From assembly GCA_963676655.2 (NCBI GenBank), contig CAXXKX010000003.1, positions 3,968,001 to 4,032,000 of the forward strand: a stretch of DNA of 64,000 bases, written 5' to 3'. Both the position numbers and the translations under genes were made by a program. The notes under the pieces were generated by a model. It was not told the DNA's origin. It ran no database searches and saw only the letters and a list, made by a program, of their open reading frames with translations. Source of the stretch: G963676655 sp963676655 (GTDB lineage Bacteria; Verrucomicrobiota; Lentisphaeria; Victivallales; Victivallaceae). This document shows positions 28,752 through 37,080 of this stretch, piece after piece. Numbering within the stretch: the first letter of the stretch is position 1; every line of letters begins with the position of its first letter.

Positions 28752-30050
28752 ATGTTAAAAACAATGTTGTTGTTCGTGTTTATGGCGGGAACGGTTGTCC
28801 TGTCGATCAATACTGATACCAAAGCGTTTTTTGAGACAAAAGACTCCGGTGGAAATTTGCCTGCAAACAAGGTTTATCCGCAGGGCCGACTATTTCCTTT
28901 CAGCTTTTATTCGACTGGCGGCAGCAGCGAAAAGAAATTACGAATTGCAGACCAGAAGAAAATCGCAGCGGCTGGCGTAACGATGATCGGACCGCAGTAT
29001 GAACTTGACAGGTCAATTCTGGAAGACGCTAAAAAACTGAATGTGAAAGCTATTTATACTCTCCGGCTGTCAATTGACGGCGAGAAAGTCGGCAAAAAAT
29101 ATCTCCGTAACCTTTATAAAGTCAAGAAAGACCTCGATACCGCGAAAATACGTGAAGCCGTGCAGCGGGAAATCGCGAAAGTCGGCGACAGCGATTTAAT
29201 CGCCTGGTGGAATATTACCCCGGAAGAGTTGCGTTACTGGCGCAAGCCGGAAATGGATTTTCTGGTTACAGTGGCAACCGCGATCCATGATTTCGATAAG
29301 AAAAAACGTCCGGCTTATTTATACGATCCGGGCCATGTTGACGCAAAGAGGTTGTCAAAATCCGGAAAATATACCGATATTATCGGCAAGGGGATGTATA
29401 CCAACTACAGCAAGATGAAGAACTCAAGGGTTTACTGCCGCTGGACGATCGAGCAGGAACTTGAAGCTATTAAAATGATCGGGGATCAGAAAAAAGTTCC
29501 GATAGCCGTGCCCGAAATGTTTCAACAGCCGACCGAAAACGAGCTTAAGCTGATTGAAAGCTGGGCGCGGCACGATATTTATTGCGCGTTGGCGGCCGGC
29601 GCGAAAGGAGTGCTGGTTTTTTCCGCCCGAAGAAGACCGAAATTCACTGCCTGGGAAAAGTATATGAATGCGTATTTGCAGATTTGCCGGGAATTGCAGG
29701 GCGAATTGGGACAGGCAATCTTGTTTGGTCAACGCAAAAACGACTTGACGGTTGACGTTACATCCGGTCCCAAGATAATAAAATGCAAGTTTTATACTCA
29801 CCCCGAGAAGACATATTCACCGGTTTCTTTTGCCAATATCGCCTATAAAAACAGCCGGTATGTTATCCTGGTCAACTCAGCCAATGAGCCGGTTGAAGCG
29901 GTGTTGGACGGCCTGGTTTACGGCAGCGGGGTGACGGTTAAAGAGATGTTTGGTTCCGGGAAGCAATTTTCGGCTCCGGAAGGACAAATCGAATTGAAAT
30001 TGCGGCCTCTTCAAGTAATAGTATATAAAATAGAAAACTCAAAGGAGTAA
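28752..30050 (+). CDS. Secreted glycosidase-like (probable TIM-barrel) protein
   Basis: The 432-residue protein has a signal peptide (MLKTMLLFVFMAGTVVLS) and a pattern of alternating strands and helices with AAGVTMIGPQYE, VKAIYTLRLS, LIAWWNITPEELRYW, GKGMYTNY and AAGAKGVLVFSAR, as in alpha/beta-barrel glycoside hydrolases, followed by a beta-sandwich-like C-terminus (VILVNSANEPVEA, LRPLQVIVYKI). The ITPEE and IAVPEM acidic residues could be catalytic, but I cannot name a family. It has a good ribosome site (AAAGGAA) and runs into a pseudopilin gene 4 nt downstream. Role in polysaccharide breakdown is inference. Confidence 0.65.
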   Translation: MLKTMLLFVFMAGTVVLSINTDTKAFFETKDSGGNLPANKVYPQGRLFPFSFYSTGGSSEKKLRIADQKKIAAAGVTMIGPQYELDRSILEDAKKLNVKAIYTLRLSIDGEKVGKKYLRNLYKVKKDLDTAKIREAVQREIAKVGDSDLIAWWNITPEELRYWRKPEMDFLVTVATAIHDFDKKKRPAYLYDPGHVDAKRLSKSGKYTDIIGKGMYTNYSKMKNSRVYCRWTIEQELEAIKMIGDQKKVPIAVPEMFQQPTENELKLIESWARHDIYCALAAGAKGVLVFSARRRPKFTAWEKYMNAYLQICRELQGELGQAILFGQRKNDLTVDVTSGPKIIKCKFYTHPEKTYSPVSFANIAYKNSRYVILVNSANEPVEAVLDGLVYGSGVTVKEMFGSGKQFSAPEGQIELKLRPLQVIVYKIENSKE

Positions 30051-30054
30051 ACAG

Positions 30055-30744
30055 ATGGAAAAGCGGATTTTCACATTGATCGAACTGCTGGTTGTGATCG
30101 CGATTATTGCAATCCTTGCTTCGATGCTGCTGCCAGCGCTGAATCAGGCGCGGGAAAAAGCCAAAGCGGTAAACTGTGCCAGCAACCTGAAACAGATTGG
30201 TTTGGCTATCAATTTGTATATGAACGATTATAATGCCTTTTTCAGAAGCCAGGGAGCCACAACCGCCAGTGAGAATGGTGACAGCAGTGGGCGTTTGTTG
30301 TGGGGAACCTGTTTGCGAAAATACGGTTATATTCCTAAATCAAAAAGCACCAAGGTCATGTATTGTCCGGCAATCGCGTTGAGCCCGGCCCGGCAGGAAT
30401 CATTGTTTTATACCTATGGTGCCGCCGTTGGGACGGTTGGAGTTTCATTAAAAAATCAGGATATTCAGAAAGTTTATGCCAAAACGGTTCTGGTGGCAGA
30501 TTCGTGGGATGTTGACAGGCAGGGTTCATTTTTCAAGATGATGTTTATTCCTTCGAGTAAAACGCCATACGGCCGTCCTTATCTGGTCCACAGTAAACGC
30601 GCAAACGTGTTGTGTGCCGATGGTCATGTTTCCGCCGTTGCCAAAGCTGAATTACCATCTTATTATTATCCGACCAGTGATTCGGTGGGTGCGATAACTG
30701 TTGCGGTTGATAAGCTCGGGCAATTTTATTATGATCTACGCTAA
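30055..30744 (+). CDS. Pseudopilin-like protein with H-X9-DG motif
   Basis: The 229-residue protein begins with a type IV prepilin leader (FTLIELLVVIAIIAILASM; cleavage expected before the F) followed by LLPALNQAREKAK, and ends with a HSKRANVLCADGHVSAV segment, the H-X9-DG motif of DUF1559-like proteins. Lentisphaerota and Planctomycetota genomes encode very many such proteins, often beside secreted hydrolases, and they are thought to be exported pseudopilins of a type II secretion-like system. It follows the glycosidase-like gene by 4 nt with AAAGGAG. Confidence 0.9.
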   Translation: MEKRIFTLIELLVVIAIIAILASMLLPALNQAREKAKAVNCASNLKQIGLAINLYMNDYNAFFRSQGATTASENGDSSGRLLWGTCLRKYGYIPKSKSTKVMYCPAIALSPARQESLFYTYGAAVGTVGVSLKNQDIQKVYAKTVLVADSWDVDRQGSFFKMMFIPSSKTPYGRPYLVHSKRANVLCADGHVSAVAKAELPSYYYPTSDSVGAITVAVDKLGQFYYDLR

Positions 30745-30881
30745 TAAATCCGTACGACGGATGGCGATATAACGCTTCAAACTCCGCACTTTGTGCTACG
30801 GAAGCGTAAGGTTGGGCGTAAATACTATAGCCTTGGCAGAAAGTAAAATTTTTATTAAATAAAGAAAAGAAAAAGATTAAG

Positions 30882-32135
30882 ATGTCAAAACAGATTCAAG
30901 AATCAGCCCGCAGTATTCCGGTTACGCACGAAACAGATGTAGTTGTTGCCGGGGGCGGTACGGCCGGAGTGGCTTGTGCGGTATGCGCGGCCAGAATGGG
31001 ATTATCCGTAATTATGATAGAGAATTCGGCCCAGCCCGGCGGGATGGTAACTCATGTGACGCAATGGACCGGGGATTTTGATAACAAAGGTGGATTTCCC
31101 CGGGAATTCATGGATCATCTGGTGGCAAACGGCATTATGGAACGGCCTTATTACAATCCGTTTCTGGCGGTGCCTTATTTTGACAAATTGCTTTCGGAAG
31201 CCGGTGTTTTGCCATTGTATTTATGCCGGGTTGTCGCGCCGGTGGCGGAAGACGGTCAACTGAAAGGGGTGATTGTCGAGTCCAAACAGGGACGGCATGC
31301 CGTGTTGGGGAAAATTGTTATTGATGCGACCGGAGATGGCGATGTTGCGGCCGGGGCCGGAGCAGAATTTGAATACGGGCGGGACTCTGACGGGAATGTT
31401 CAGGCGGTATCCTTGACGCACTCGGTACAGACTTTTCCGCTTGAATGCGCCAATTTACGGGAAGAAGTTATTCCCGCATTCCGGAAAGTGAAACCGGATT
31501 ATCAACTGCCCTATGATAACGGTTTTATCCGGCGTCAAAAATTGACTAAAAACGGTTTGATGATCGGGCTGCCGCATGTTACCGGATGCAATCCGCTGAA
31601 TGCCGAGAGTTTGTCTCTGGGGATTGTCGAACTGCGGAGACAGGCCGAAGAAATCTTTGATTTGATGAAACGCAGCGGCATCGCGCCGGAACTGGAGTAC
31701 GGGGTTACCTCGGCGGTTCCGGGCGTGCGGGAATCGCGCCGGATTATTTGTGACAAGATGGTGACGGATCAGGATATATATAATGGAACGCAATTTGCCG
31801 ACGGCCTGTTTACCGTCGAACACGGTGTTGACATCCATAAATGCACCGAAGACGAACCGGCAATCTTCCTGAAAAAATGCGTTCCATACCAGATTCCGTT
31901 CGGCGCGTTATTGCCGAAAGGTTTGCGGAACATCATGGTGATCGGTCGCTGTATCGGCGGCGGTCATGAGGCGCTGGCCAGTTATCGGCTGATTGCCGAC
32001 TGTTTTGCGATGGGGGAAGCGGCGGCACTGGCCGCTGAACAGGCGTTGCGGACAAAACGGCAATTACGTGAGATCAAGGTTTCCGCAATCTTTGACGAAA
32101 TGGCCGCTCGCGGCTATCGTGAGAGTTCCCGTTAA
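30882..32135 (+). CDS. FAD-dependent oxidoreductase (FAD_oxidored family)
   Basis: The 417-residue protein has an N-terminal dinucleotide fold (VVVAGGGTAGVACAVCAARM, then IMIENSAQPGGM), an internal DATGDGDVAAGAG motif, and the C-terminal RCIGGGHEALASYRLIADCFAMGEAAALAA typical of the FAD-dependent oxidoreductases found in sugar- and sulfo-sugar-degrading loci of PVC bacteria. Substrate unknown. There is no signal peptide, so it is cytoplasmic. It follows a pseudopilin by about 140 nt, and its stop codon interlocks (TTAA) with that of the convergent amidohydrolase. Confidence 0.88.
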   Translation: MSKQIQESARSIPVTHETDVVVAGGGTAGVACAVCAARMGLSVIMIENSAQPGGMVTHVTQWTGDFDNKGGFPREFMDHLVANGIMERPYYNPFLAVPYFDKLLSEAGVLPLYLCRVVAPVAEDGQLKGVIVESKQGRHAVLGKIVIDATGDGDVAAGAGAEFEYGRDSDGNVQAVSLTHSVQTFPLECANLREEVIPAFRKVKPDYQLPYDNGFIRRQKLTKNGLMIGLPHVTGCNPLNAESLSLGIVELRRQAEEIFDLMKRSGIAPELEYGVTSAVPGVRESRRIICDKMVTDQDIYNGTQFADGLFTVEHGVDIHKCTEDEPAIFLKKCVPYQIPFGALLPKGLRNIMVIGRCIGGGHEALASYRLIADCFAMGEAAALAAEQALRTKRQLREIKVSAIFDEMAARGYRESSR

Positions 32136-33631
32136 ACCCGTTCGGCGCAATAGCGGACGGCACGGATATCCCGGAAAGGGAATTCGCTGCCGAATACCAG
32201 ATTGCTTTTCCCGAACACTGCCAGATGTTGCCGCAGTTTCATGCAATTGTCGGTTAGTCGCGAAAGCTCAAAACTGAACCGGACGTTATTTTTCAGTTGA
32301 CTGAAAACCGGGCCGAATGATTGAGCGGATAGCCCCTGGATCACATACGAATTATCCGGGGCTTTTATCGCAAATCCGAGAAATTCTTCCGTTCCAACAG
32401 CACGATGCGGAATGATGTCGGCGTTGTAGCGGGGGTCGTCTATTCCGCAGTTTATCCATAATTTCAATCCGGCTTCCGCGCATTGTTCGAACAGCCAGTC
32501 ATTTTTTTTATCATCAAGTTTCCAGTTGTGGAGCGTTGGATAAATAATCGCGCCTGCGGCTCCGGTGGTAGCCGCGTCACTTACCGCTTCAGCGCAGTTG
32601 CAGATTGTCGGATTTAGAACCGCCAAAGGTTTGACTCTTTGAAGCCCGGCGCATTCCAGGATGAACTTCCGGTTTGCTTCAATGATATTGTGTTTAAAGA
32701 TACCGTCCAGACTGCCGGTGAACGCGGTGGTTACTCCATTGTCTGTCAAAACTTGATCGAGTTTCCCCAGTGTCTCGCATCCGAGTTCGGCAAACGGCCA
32801 GCGTCCGCAGAAACAGAAGTTATCTGCCGTCATATCGGGTAAAGTTTCGAGTGGTCGCGGTTCTTCCGGGACCGGTTCCGGTGGAATATCTTTCAGCCCA
32901 TACAACTTGATCACATTTTCAGAACAGATCATCTGTTTAATTTTTTCGTCAACGTCCGCGAATAATACTTTAGCGAACTGTGACGCGTAACTGCGTCCGG
33001 TCGCGTCTGATCCGAACAGGATGCGGTCAGCGCCGATATCCGCGACCAGTTGTTCCACCATCCCGGCGGCGGGGTAGCCGCCGCAGACGTCGCACCAGGT
33101 ATTGAGCAGATCTTTTAAGACCCCGACACTTTGGCGCCAGTTGCCGCCGGAATGGGCCGCGATCATTTTACATTCCGGTACTTCCCGGGCCAGATCGGCG
33201 AATCTTTTCAGGTCGATCTGACCCGGCCGGTCAGGAGGATTGCCATTCCATGTGTGGATCAGGACCGGTAACTCATAGCCCGCGGCACGTTTGAGCAAGG
33301 CTATGGTTTGATCAAAGTCAACCGCGTCCTGACTCAGTGAGGTCCAGAGTTTGACGCCGATTACCTGATTTAAACAGCGATCCAATTCTTCCGGCCAGTC
33401 ATCATTTGCCGGATTGAGATAGACCAGCGCTTTGATCCGGCCATCGGACGCTGCGGCGTAGCTGATTGCCCGGTCATTTGCCTGGCGAATTACCTTGGAT
33501 GACGGGAAAAAAGTCCAGTCGCCGAGATCGGAGAGCAGGACCATGGAAATACCGCAACGGGTGAATTCATAAATAAAATCCTCAACCGGGATATGTTCAA
33601 TCGGCAAATGGATGTGATTATCAATAATCAT
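32132..33631 (-). CDS. Double amidohydrolase-2 protein, second domain degenerate
   Basis: The 499-residue protein looks like two amidohydrolase_2 domains in tandem. The first (about 1-250) has the metal motif NHIHLP, and conserved positions in LIHTWNG, AAHSGG and FGSDATG. The second (about 265-499) lacks the HxH start (CFCGRW instead) and has QGLSAQ and FGSEFPF where the later His and Asp are expected. It therefore seems to have one likely active and one inactive barrel. Its ATG overlaps the stop of the PspF-like regulator (ATGA), so the two are translationally coupled. Family members act as decarboxylases or lactonases; substrate unknown. Confidence 0.82.
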   Translation of the reverse strand: MIIDNHIHLPIEHIPVEDFIYEFTRCGISMVLLSDLGDWTFFPSSKVIRQANDRAISYAAASDGRIKALVYLNPANDDWPEELDRCLNQVIGVKLWTSLSQDAVDFDQTIALLKRAAGYELPVLIHTWNGNPPDRPGQIDLKRFADLAREVPECKMIAAHSGGNWRQSVGVLKDLLNTWCDVCGGYPAAGMVEQLVADIGADRILFGSDATGRSYASQFAKVLFADVDEKIKQMICSENVIKLYGLKDIPPEPVPEEPRPLETLPDMTADNFCFCGRWPFAELGCETLGKLDQVLTDNGVTTAFTGSLDGIFKHNIIEANRKFILECAGLQRVKPLAVLNPTICNCAEAVSDAATTGAAGAIIYPTLHNWKLDDKKNDWLFEQCAEAGLKLWINCGIDDPRYNADIIPHRAVGTEEFLGFAIKAPDNSYVIQGLSAQSFGPVFSQLKNNVRFSFELSRLTDNCMKLRQHLAVFGKSNLVFGSEFPFRDIRAVRYCAERV

Positions 33632-34566
33632 GGGGTGTTTCCTTGTAAATATTTACGGTAATAATGACGAAACTGGTCATAGGACATTTGCAGGTTTCTG
33701 GCGGCGGCGCGCTGGTTGCCCCGGCACTCTTCCAGGGTGTCGAGGATCAGGCGGCGCTTGAATTGTTCAACTTGTTCGCTGAAAGACCGGTCGGAAACCG
33801 CGGCTCCGGAGACTGCGTCCGGCAGATCGGTCGGCTTGATCGTATCCGCGTCACTGAAAACATAGAGGCGCTCTACCATATTTTTCAGTTCCCGGATATT
33901 GCCGGGCCAATAATATTCCATCATCGCTTCCACTGTCTCCCGCATGAATGAACGCGGCAGCAGGTTAGGTATTTCAAGCTGCAGTTCCTGAACGAAACGG
34001 ACAATAAGATAGGGAATATCTTCACGATGCTGGCGCAACGGCGGGAGTTTCAGTTCGACAAAGGTCAGCCGGTCATAAAGGTCGCGCCGGAACAGGCCAT
34101 CGTCCATCATCTCCTCAAGCGGGGCGTTGGTGGCGGAGATGATTCTCACGTCAACTTCCCGTAGTTCGGAGCCGCCCATGCGCTCGAATTTCTGATATTC
34201 CAGCACCCGCAGAATCCGGTCCTGGAAAGCCGGGGACATGCTGCCGACCTCATCCAGAAAAAGCGTGCCGCCGTCACATTGTTCAAGGCGTCCGGCTCTT
34301 GCTTCGTTAGCACCGGTGAACGCCCCTTTTTCATAGCCGAAGATTTCCGCGTTGAGCAGTTCGTCGTTGAACGCGGCGCAGTTGACGGCCTGAAATTTGC
34401 CGTTACAGCGCGGGCTGCAATCGTGAATAAAGCGAGCGAGCAGTTCTTTGCCGGTGCCGCGTTCGCCCCGGATCAGGACCGGGCGCGGCAGCGCGGCGCA
34501 GTTGACCGCCTGTTCCAGAATATTGCGCATAATCGCGCTGTGGGCTATGCCTTTAAATTCGGTCAT
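33628..34566 (-). CDS. pspF: Sigma-54 activator, PspF-like (AAA+ plus Fis-type HTH)
   Basis: The protein (312 residues) begins directly with the AAA+ domain and has no receiver or sensor domain, as in PspF. Seen: Walker A GERGTGKE, the sigma-54-contacting GAFTGA loop, Walker B GGTLFLDEVG, the arginine region FRRDLYDRL, and a C-terminal Fis-type HTH (NQRAAARNLQMSYDQFRHYYRKY). PspF drives the phage-shock operon and is held off by PspA. A sigma-54 promoter, three identical upstream sites and a pspA gene lie divergently from it. The coupled amidohydrolase gene downstream is unusual for pspF, so a metabolic regulator cannot be fully excluded. Confidence 0.88.
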   Translation of the reverse strand: MTEFKGIAHSAIMRNILEQAVNCAALPRPVLIRGERGTGKELLARFIHDCSPRCNGKFQAVNCAAFNDELLNAEIFGYEKGAFTGANEARAGRLEQCDGGTLFLDEVGSMSPAFQDRILRVLEYQKFERMGGSELREVDVRIISATNAPLEEMMDDGLFRRDLYDRLTFVELKLPPLRQHREDIPYLIVRFVQELQLEIPNLLPRSFMRETVEAMMEYYWPGNIRELKNMVERLYVFSDADTIKPTDLPDAVSGAAVSDRSFSEQVEQFKRRLILDTLEECRGNQRAAARNLQMSYDQFRHYYRKYLQGNTP

Positions 34567-34610
34567 TTAATAAATTACTACCATTGTTCTATTGGGGGCG
34601 TTAGGCTTAC

Positions 34611-34653
34611 AAGTCTTATAGGTCATATAGGTCCTATAAGACTTATATGACCT
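34611..34653. promoter_or_regulatory. Interlocked inverted repeats upstream of pspF
   Basis: Two alternative inverted repeats overlap: AAGTCTTATAGG with CCTATAAGACTT (34611-34622 and 34633-34644) and AGGTCATATA with TATATGACCT (34620-34629 and 34644-34653). They lie 45-87 nt upstream of the pspF-like start codon. They could be an operator or a leader RNA that switches fold, or a short dispersed repeat; the sequence alone does not decide. Confidence 0.5.
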
Positions 34654-34671
34654 GTAAAATGCTTGTAACTA

Positions 34672-34779
34672 TGGCTAAAAACACCAACTAGTGGCTAAAA
34701 ACACCAACTATAGCTTATTTTAGGTTGTGAAACGTGATTTGTCAATAGCTGCTTTGAATAAAGTTGGTGTTTTTAGCCA
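34672..34779. promoter_or_regulatory. Three identical 18-bp sites, probable activator (UAS) sites
   Basis: The 18-mer TGGCTAAAAACACCAACT occurs at 34672-34689 and 34692-34709 (same strand, 20 bp apart, about two helical turns) and inverted at 34762-34779. They lie about 90-200 bp upstream of the sigma-54 promoter at 34859 and divergent from the PspF-like gene, exactly where enhancer sites for a sigma-54 activator are expected. Confidence 0.75.
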
Positions 34780-34858
34780 TATTGTTGTTTTTTGGTGAAA
34801 TTGGCTGCGTGGGTGTAAGGTTTTTGTAATTAGTTGTTTATGTTTGATGTTTGTTTTT

Positions 34859-34874
34859 TGGCACGGCTTATGCT
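34859..34874 (+). promoter_or_regulatory. Sigma-54 promoter for the psp-type operon
   Basis: TGGCACGGCTTATGCT matches the sigma-54 consensus TGGCACGN4TTGCW with one mismatch, and keeps the invariant GG and GC separated by exactly 10 nt. It is 43 nt upstream of the first gene of the operon. Confidence 0.82.
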
Positions 34875-34916
34875 TTTAAAAATACAAAACCTTATTTATG
34901 GATTTAGGAATGAAAA

Positions 34917-35246
34917 ATGACGGATGAATTTGACAAATACTGGAAAGACCGGAATAACTGGAAGTTCGGGATATTCTATAATTGTCTTATGGATCCGCGA
35001 GTGATTGTTCCGAAACGGCCGAAATGGATGGGGCGGACCCTGAATTTTGCCCATGGAGAAGCTTATGTGGTGTTGTTCGCGACGTTGTTTGTCGCGCTTA
35101 TTCCGATAATTATCGGCGCCATCTTCGGCATCACCGGAAGTCCGGCCTGGTTGATTGCATATTTTGTATTGATGATAGGGGTAGTGGTTTTTTATTATTC
35201 AACGGAACTGCGGGTTGATAAACCTGATCGGAGGAATGAAAAATGA
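34917..35246 (+). CDS. Small membrane protein of the psp-type operon
   Basis: The 109-residue protein has a charged N-terminal half (about 45 residues rich in Asp, Lys and Trp) and two hydrophobic segments (VVLFATLFVALIPIIIGAIFG and WLIAYFVLMIGVVVFYY), so it is an inner-membrane protein. It is the first gene after the sigma-54 promoter and overlaps pspA by 4 nt (ATGA). Position suggests a role like PspB/PspC in sensing membrane stress, but I see no sequence match to either. The ribosome site TAGGAA lies 6 nt upstream. Confidence 0.8.
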   Translation: MTDEFDKYWKDRNNWKFGIFYNCLMDPRVIVPKRPKWMGRTLNFAHGEAYVVLFATLFVALIPIIIGAIFGITGSPAWLIAYFVLMIGVVVFYYSTELRVDKPDRRNEK

Positions 35247-35950
35247 AACTCATGCAAAGAATGAAGCGTTTGTTGAGCGCGAAACTCAACGATCTGATCG
35301 ACAAAGCCGAAGAACCTGAAGCGATGCTTAACCAGGCGATTCGGGAAATCGATGCCGGAATCATGGAACTGCGCGGGGAAACCGCTGCGGCCATGGCCGC
35401 GCAAAAACTCAGTGAAAAGCATGTCGCACGGACCGAAACGGAAATTGCAAGCTGGCTGAAAAACGCCAAAATGGCGGTTGAAAACAAGAACGATGACCTG
35501 GCGGTCCGGGCGTTGGAACGCAAACAGGTTCTGGTCGAAAAACTGGAACTTTACAAACAGCAGTTGGCGGAAGAAAAGGCCCTGGCGGCAAAACTGAAAA
35601 GCCAACTTATTCAATTGGAGGATAAGGCTCAGGAGGCCCGGGGAAAACGGGAACTTATCCTGACTAAAAAACGTGCGGCCGATTCGCGTCAGAAACTGGC
35701 GTCATCGGTTGAATCTTTCGATCTGCGGGCCCGGGGAGTCTGCAGTTCGGCCGACCAGATCATCAGCGGCTTTGACTCGTTCGATCGCTTTGAAGAGCAA
35801 ATCGAGCGCAGTCACGCTGAAGCCGAAGCCAGGCTTGAACTGGCTGAAGAGCTGTCATCGACTGATCTGGATCGGCATTTTTCTGAACTCAACGGCAGTC
35901 GGGCCATTCATGACGAGCTGGAGGCGCTCAAGAAAAAGGCCGGGAACTGA
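35243..35950 (+). CDS. pspA: Phage shock protein A (PspA/IM30/Vipp1 family)
   Basis: PspA is a peripheral membrane protein that binds stressed membranes as large oligomers (ESCRT-III fold) and inhibits PspF. The 235-residue protein has the family start (MKLMQRMKRLLSAKLNDLIDKAEEPEAML) and is predicted all-helical with long heptad stretches (35-200). A strong GGAGG site lies ahead of the start, which overlaps the upstream membrane-protein gene by 4 nt. Together with the PspF-like gene and sigma-54 promoter this is a complete minimal Psp module. Confidence 0.93.
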   Translation: MKLMQRMKRLLSAKLNDLIDKAEEPEAMLNQAIREIDAGIMELRGETAAAMAAQKLSEKHVARTETEIASWLKNAKMAVENKNDDLAVRALERKQVLVEKLELYKQQLAEEKALAAKLKSQLIQLEDKAQEARGKRELILTKKRAADSRQKLASSVESFDLRARGVCSSADQIISGFDSFDRFEEQIERSHAEAEARLELAEELSSTDLDRHFSELNGSRAIHDELEALKKKAGN

Positions 35951-35996
35951 CGGTTTGCAAATAACGCGAGGGTCCGCAACTCAACGAAATGCTGTC

Positions 35997-36024
35997 TTGA
36001 AATGCGGAAACGTTATGGTATGTT
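35997..36024 (+). promoter_or_regulatory. Possible sigma-70 promoter after pspA
   Basis: TTGAAA and TATGTT are spaced 16 nt apart about 45 nt upstream of the start at 36069. This may give the downstream gene its own expression in addition to read-through from the sigma-54 promoter. Weak evidence, based on pattern only. Confidence 0.3.
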
Positions 36025-36068
36025 ATCAGCTATAAAAAACTTAGCGATAATAAACATCAGGGAAATAT

Positions 36069-36920
36069 ATGGAATCATCAGTCAAGAATAACGCTAAACC
36101 GGAGTACACGCTTAGTGAGACTTCGCAGAATTTGATTGAAAACCTTGCCGCGCAACTGGCGGAACGCAACCGCGGGATTATTACCGTCAACCATCTGGCG
36201 CCGTTTTTGCCGGTTTCCCTGCGTCTGCTGCGCTCTTCGCTCGATTCGATGGTGGATGAGCAGGCAGTGCTTTATGACGACACAAGTTTGTTTCCTGAAT
36301 ACCATTTTACCGCATTTCTGAACAAAGAGCCGAAGGCTGGTTCTCCGGCTCCCGCCAAATGTATCTGCTGCGGCGCTGAAATGACGGGGCAGGGCAATAT
36401 AGCTTGTCCCAAGTGTTTTAATATCTGCAAAAAGGATTTAAATATTCTGGCGGAACGCAGCGGTTGGCCGGCCCGGGCGGTTTATGAACATGAAATATTG
36501 TATCTTGCCGCTAATATGGATGCGCCGGTCAGTCTGGCCGCACTTGCCGGTCATTCGAATTACACGCTGGGCAGCATGCGCAAAAAACTGGAACGGCTCT
36601 GCCTGGAACGCTTTGCATTGCAGCAGCTTGATGACGAAAAAGGTTTGGTTGTCTATTCTTTTCCGGAAATAAAGTATCCAGAGACGGCGTATAAACGCTC
36701 AATGGATTTGATTCGTTCCTATCCGGCGGCTGAAAGTGAAGAGGTCGAGACCAAGATGGTGAAGATTCTTATTATGCTGGCCGGATTGATTGTGGCGCTC
36801 TTCATGTCCAGCTTTTTTCTGCGACTGCCGTTTCCGGTCGGGATGGCATTATTGCTGGTAGTTGGTCCGATATGGGCCTGGTGCATTTGGCGGTCAAAGC
36901 TGAAAGCAAAGGAGTTGTAA
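36069..36920 (+). CDS. Zinc-ribbon, winged-helix-like membrane protein, unknown function
   Basis: I do not recognise the family of this 283-residue protein. Visible parts: an N-terminal helical segment (about 15-80) that could be a winged helix; a zinc-ribbon-like cluster (Cys98, Cys100-101, Cys113, Cys116, Cys120); a second helical, HTH-like part (about 130-200, with VSLAALAGHSNYTLGSMRKKLERL); and two C-terminal hydrophobic segments (VKILIMLAGLIVALFMSSFF and VGMALLLVVGPIWAWCIW). This suggests a membrane-tethered protein with a cytoplasmic nucleic-acid- or protein-binding head. It lies between pspA and the two SPFH genes, so membrane-stress signalling is a plausible role, as inference. Confidence 0.75.
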   Translation: MESSVKNNAKPEYTLSETSQNLIENLAAQLAERNRGIITVNHLAPFLPVSLRLLRSSLDSMVDEQAVLYDDTSLFPEYHFTAFLNKEPKAGSPAPAKCICCGAEMTGQGNIACPKCFNICKKDLNILAERSGWPARAVYEHEILYLAANMDAPVSLAALAGHSNYTLGSMRKKLERLCLERFALQQLDDEKGLVVYSFPEIKYPETAYKRSMDLIRSYPAAESEEVETKMVKILIMLAGLIVALFMSSFFLRLPFPVGMALLLVVGPIWAWCIWRSKLKAKEL

Positions 36921-37080
36921 GTCCACAGTCCACATTGACTGTTCGCAGGCAAAGAGTGGAAGTGGAGGACTGATGAAGATGGAATATGACGTAATAAATT
37001 TGCAGACGGCGGCTTGCCGTTTCAGAGGTTTTTTATGGACTGTAAATGTTAATTGTTAACTAAATAATAAGGAGGACGTT

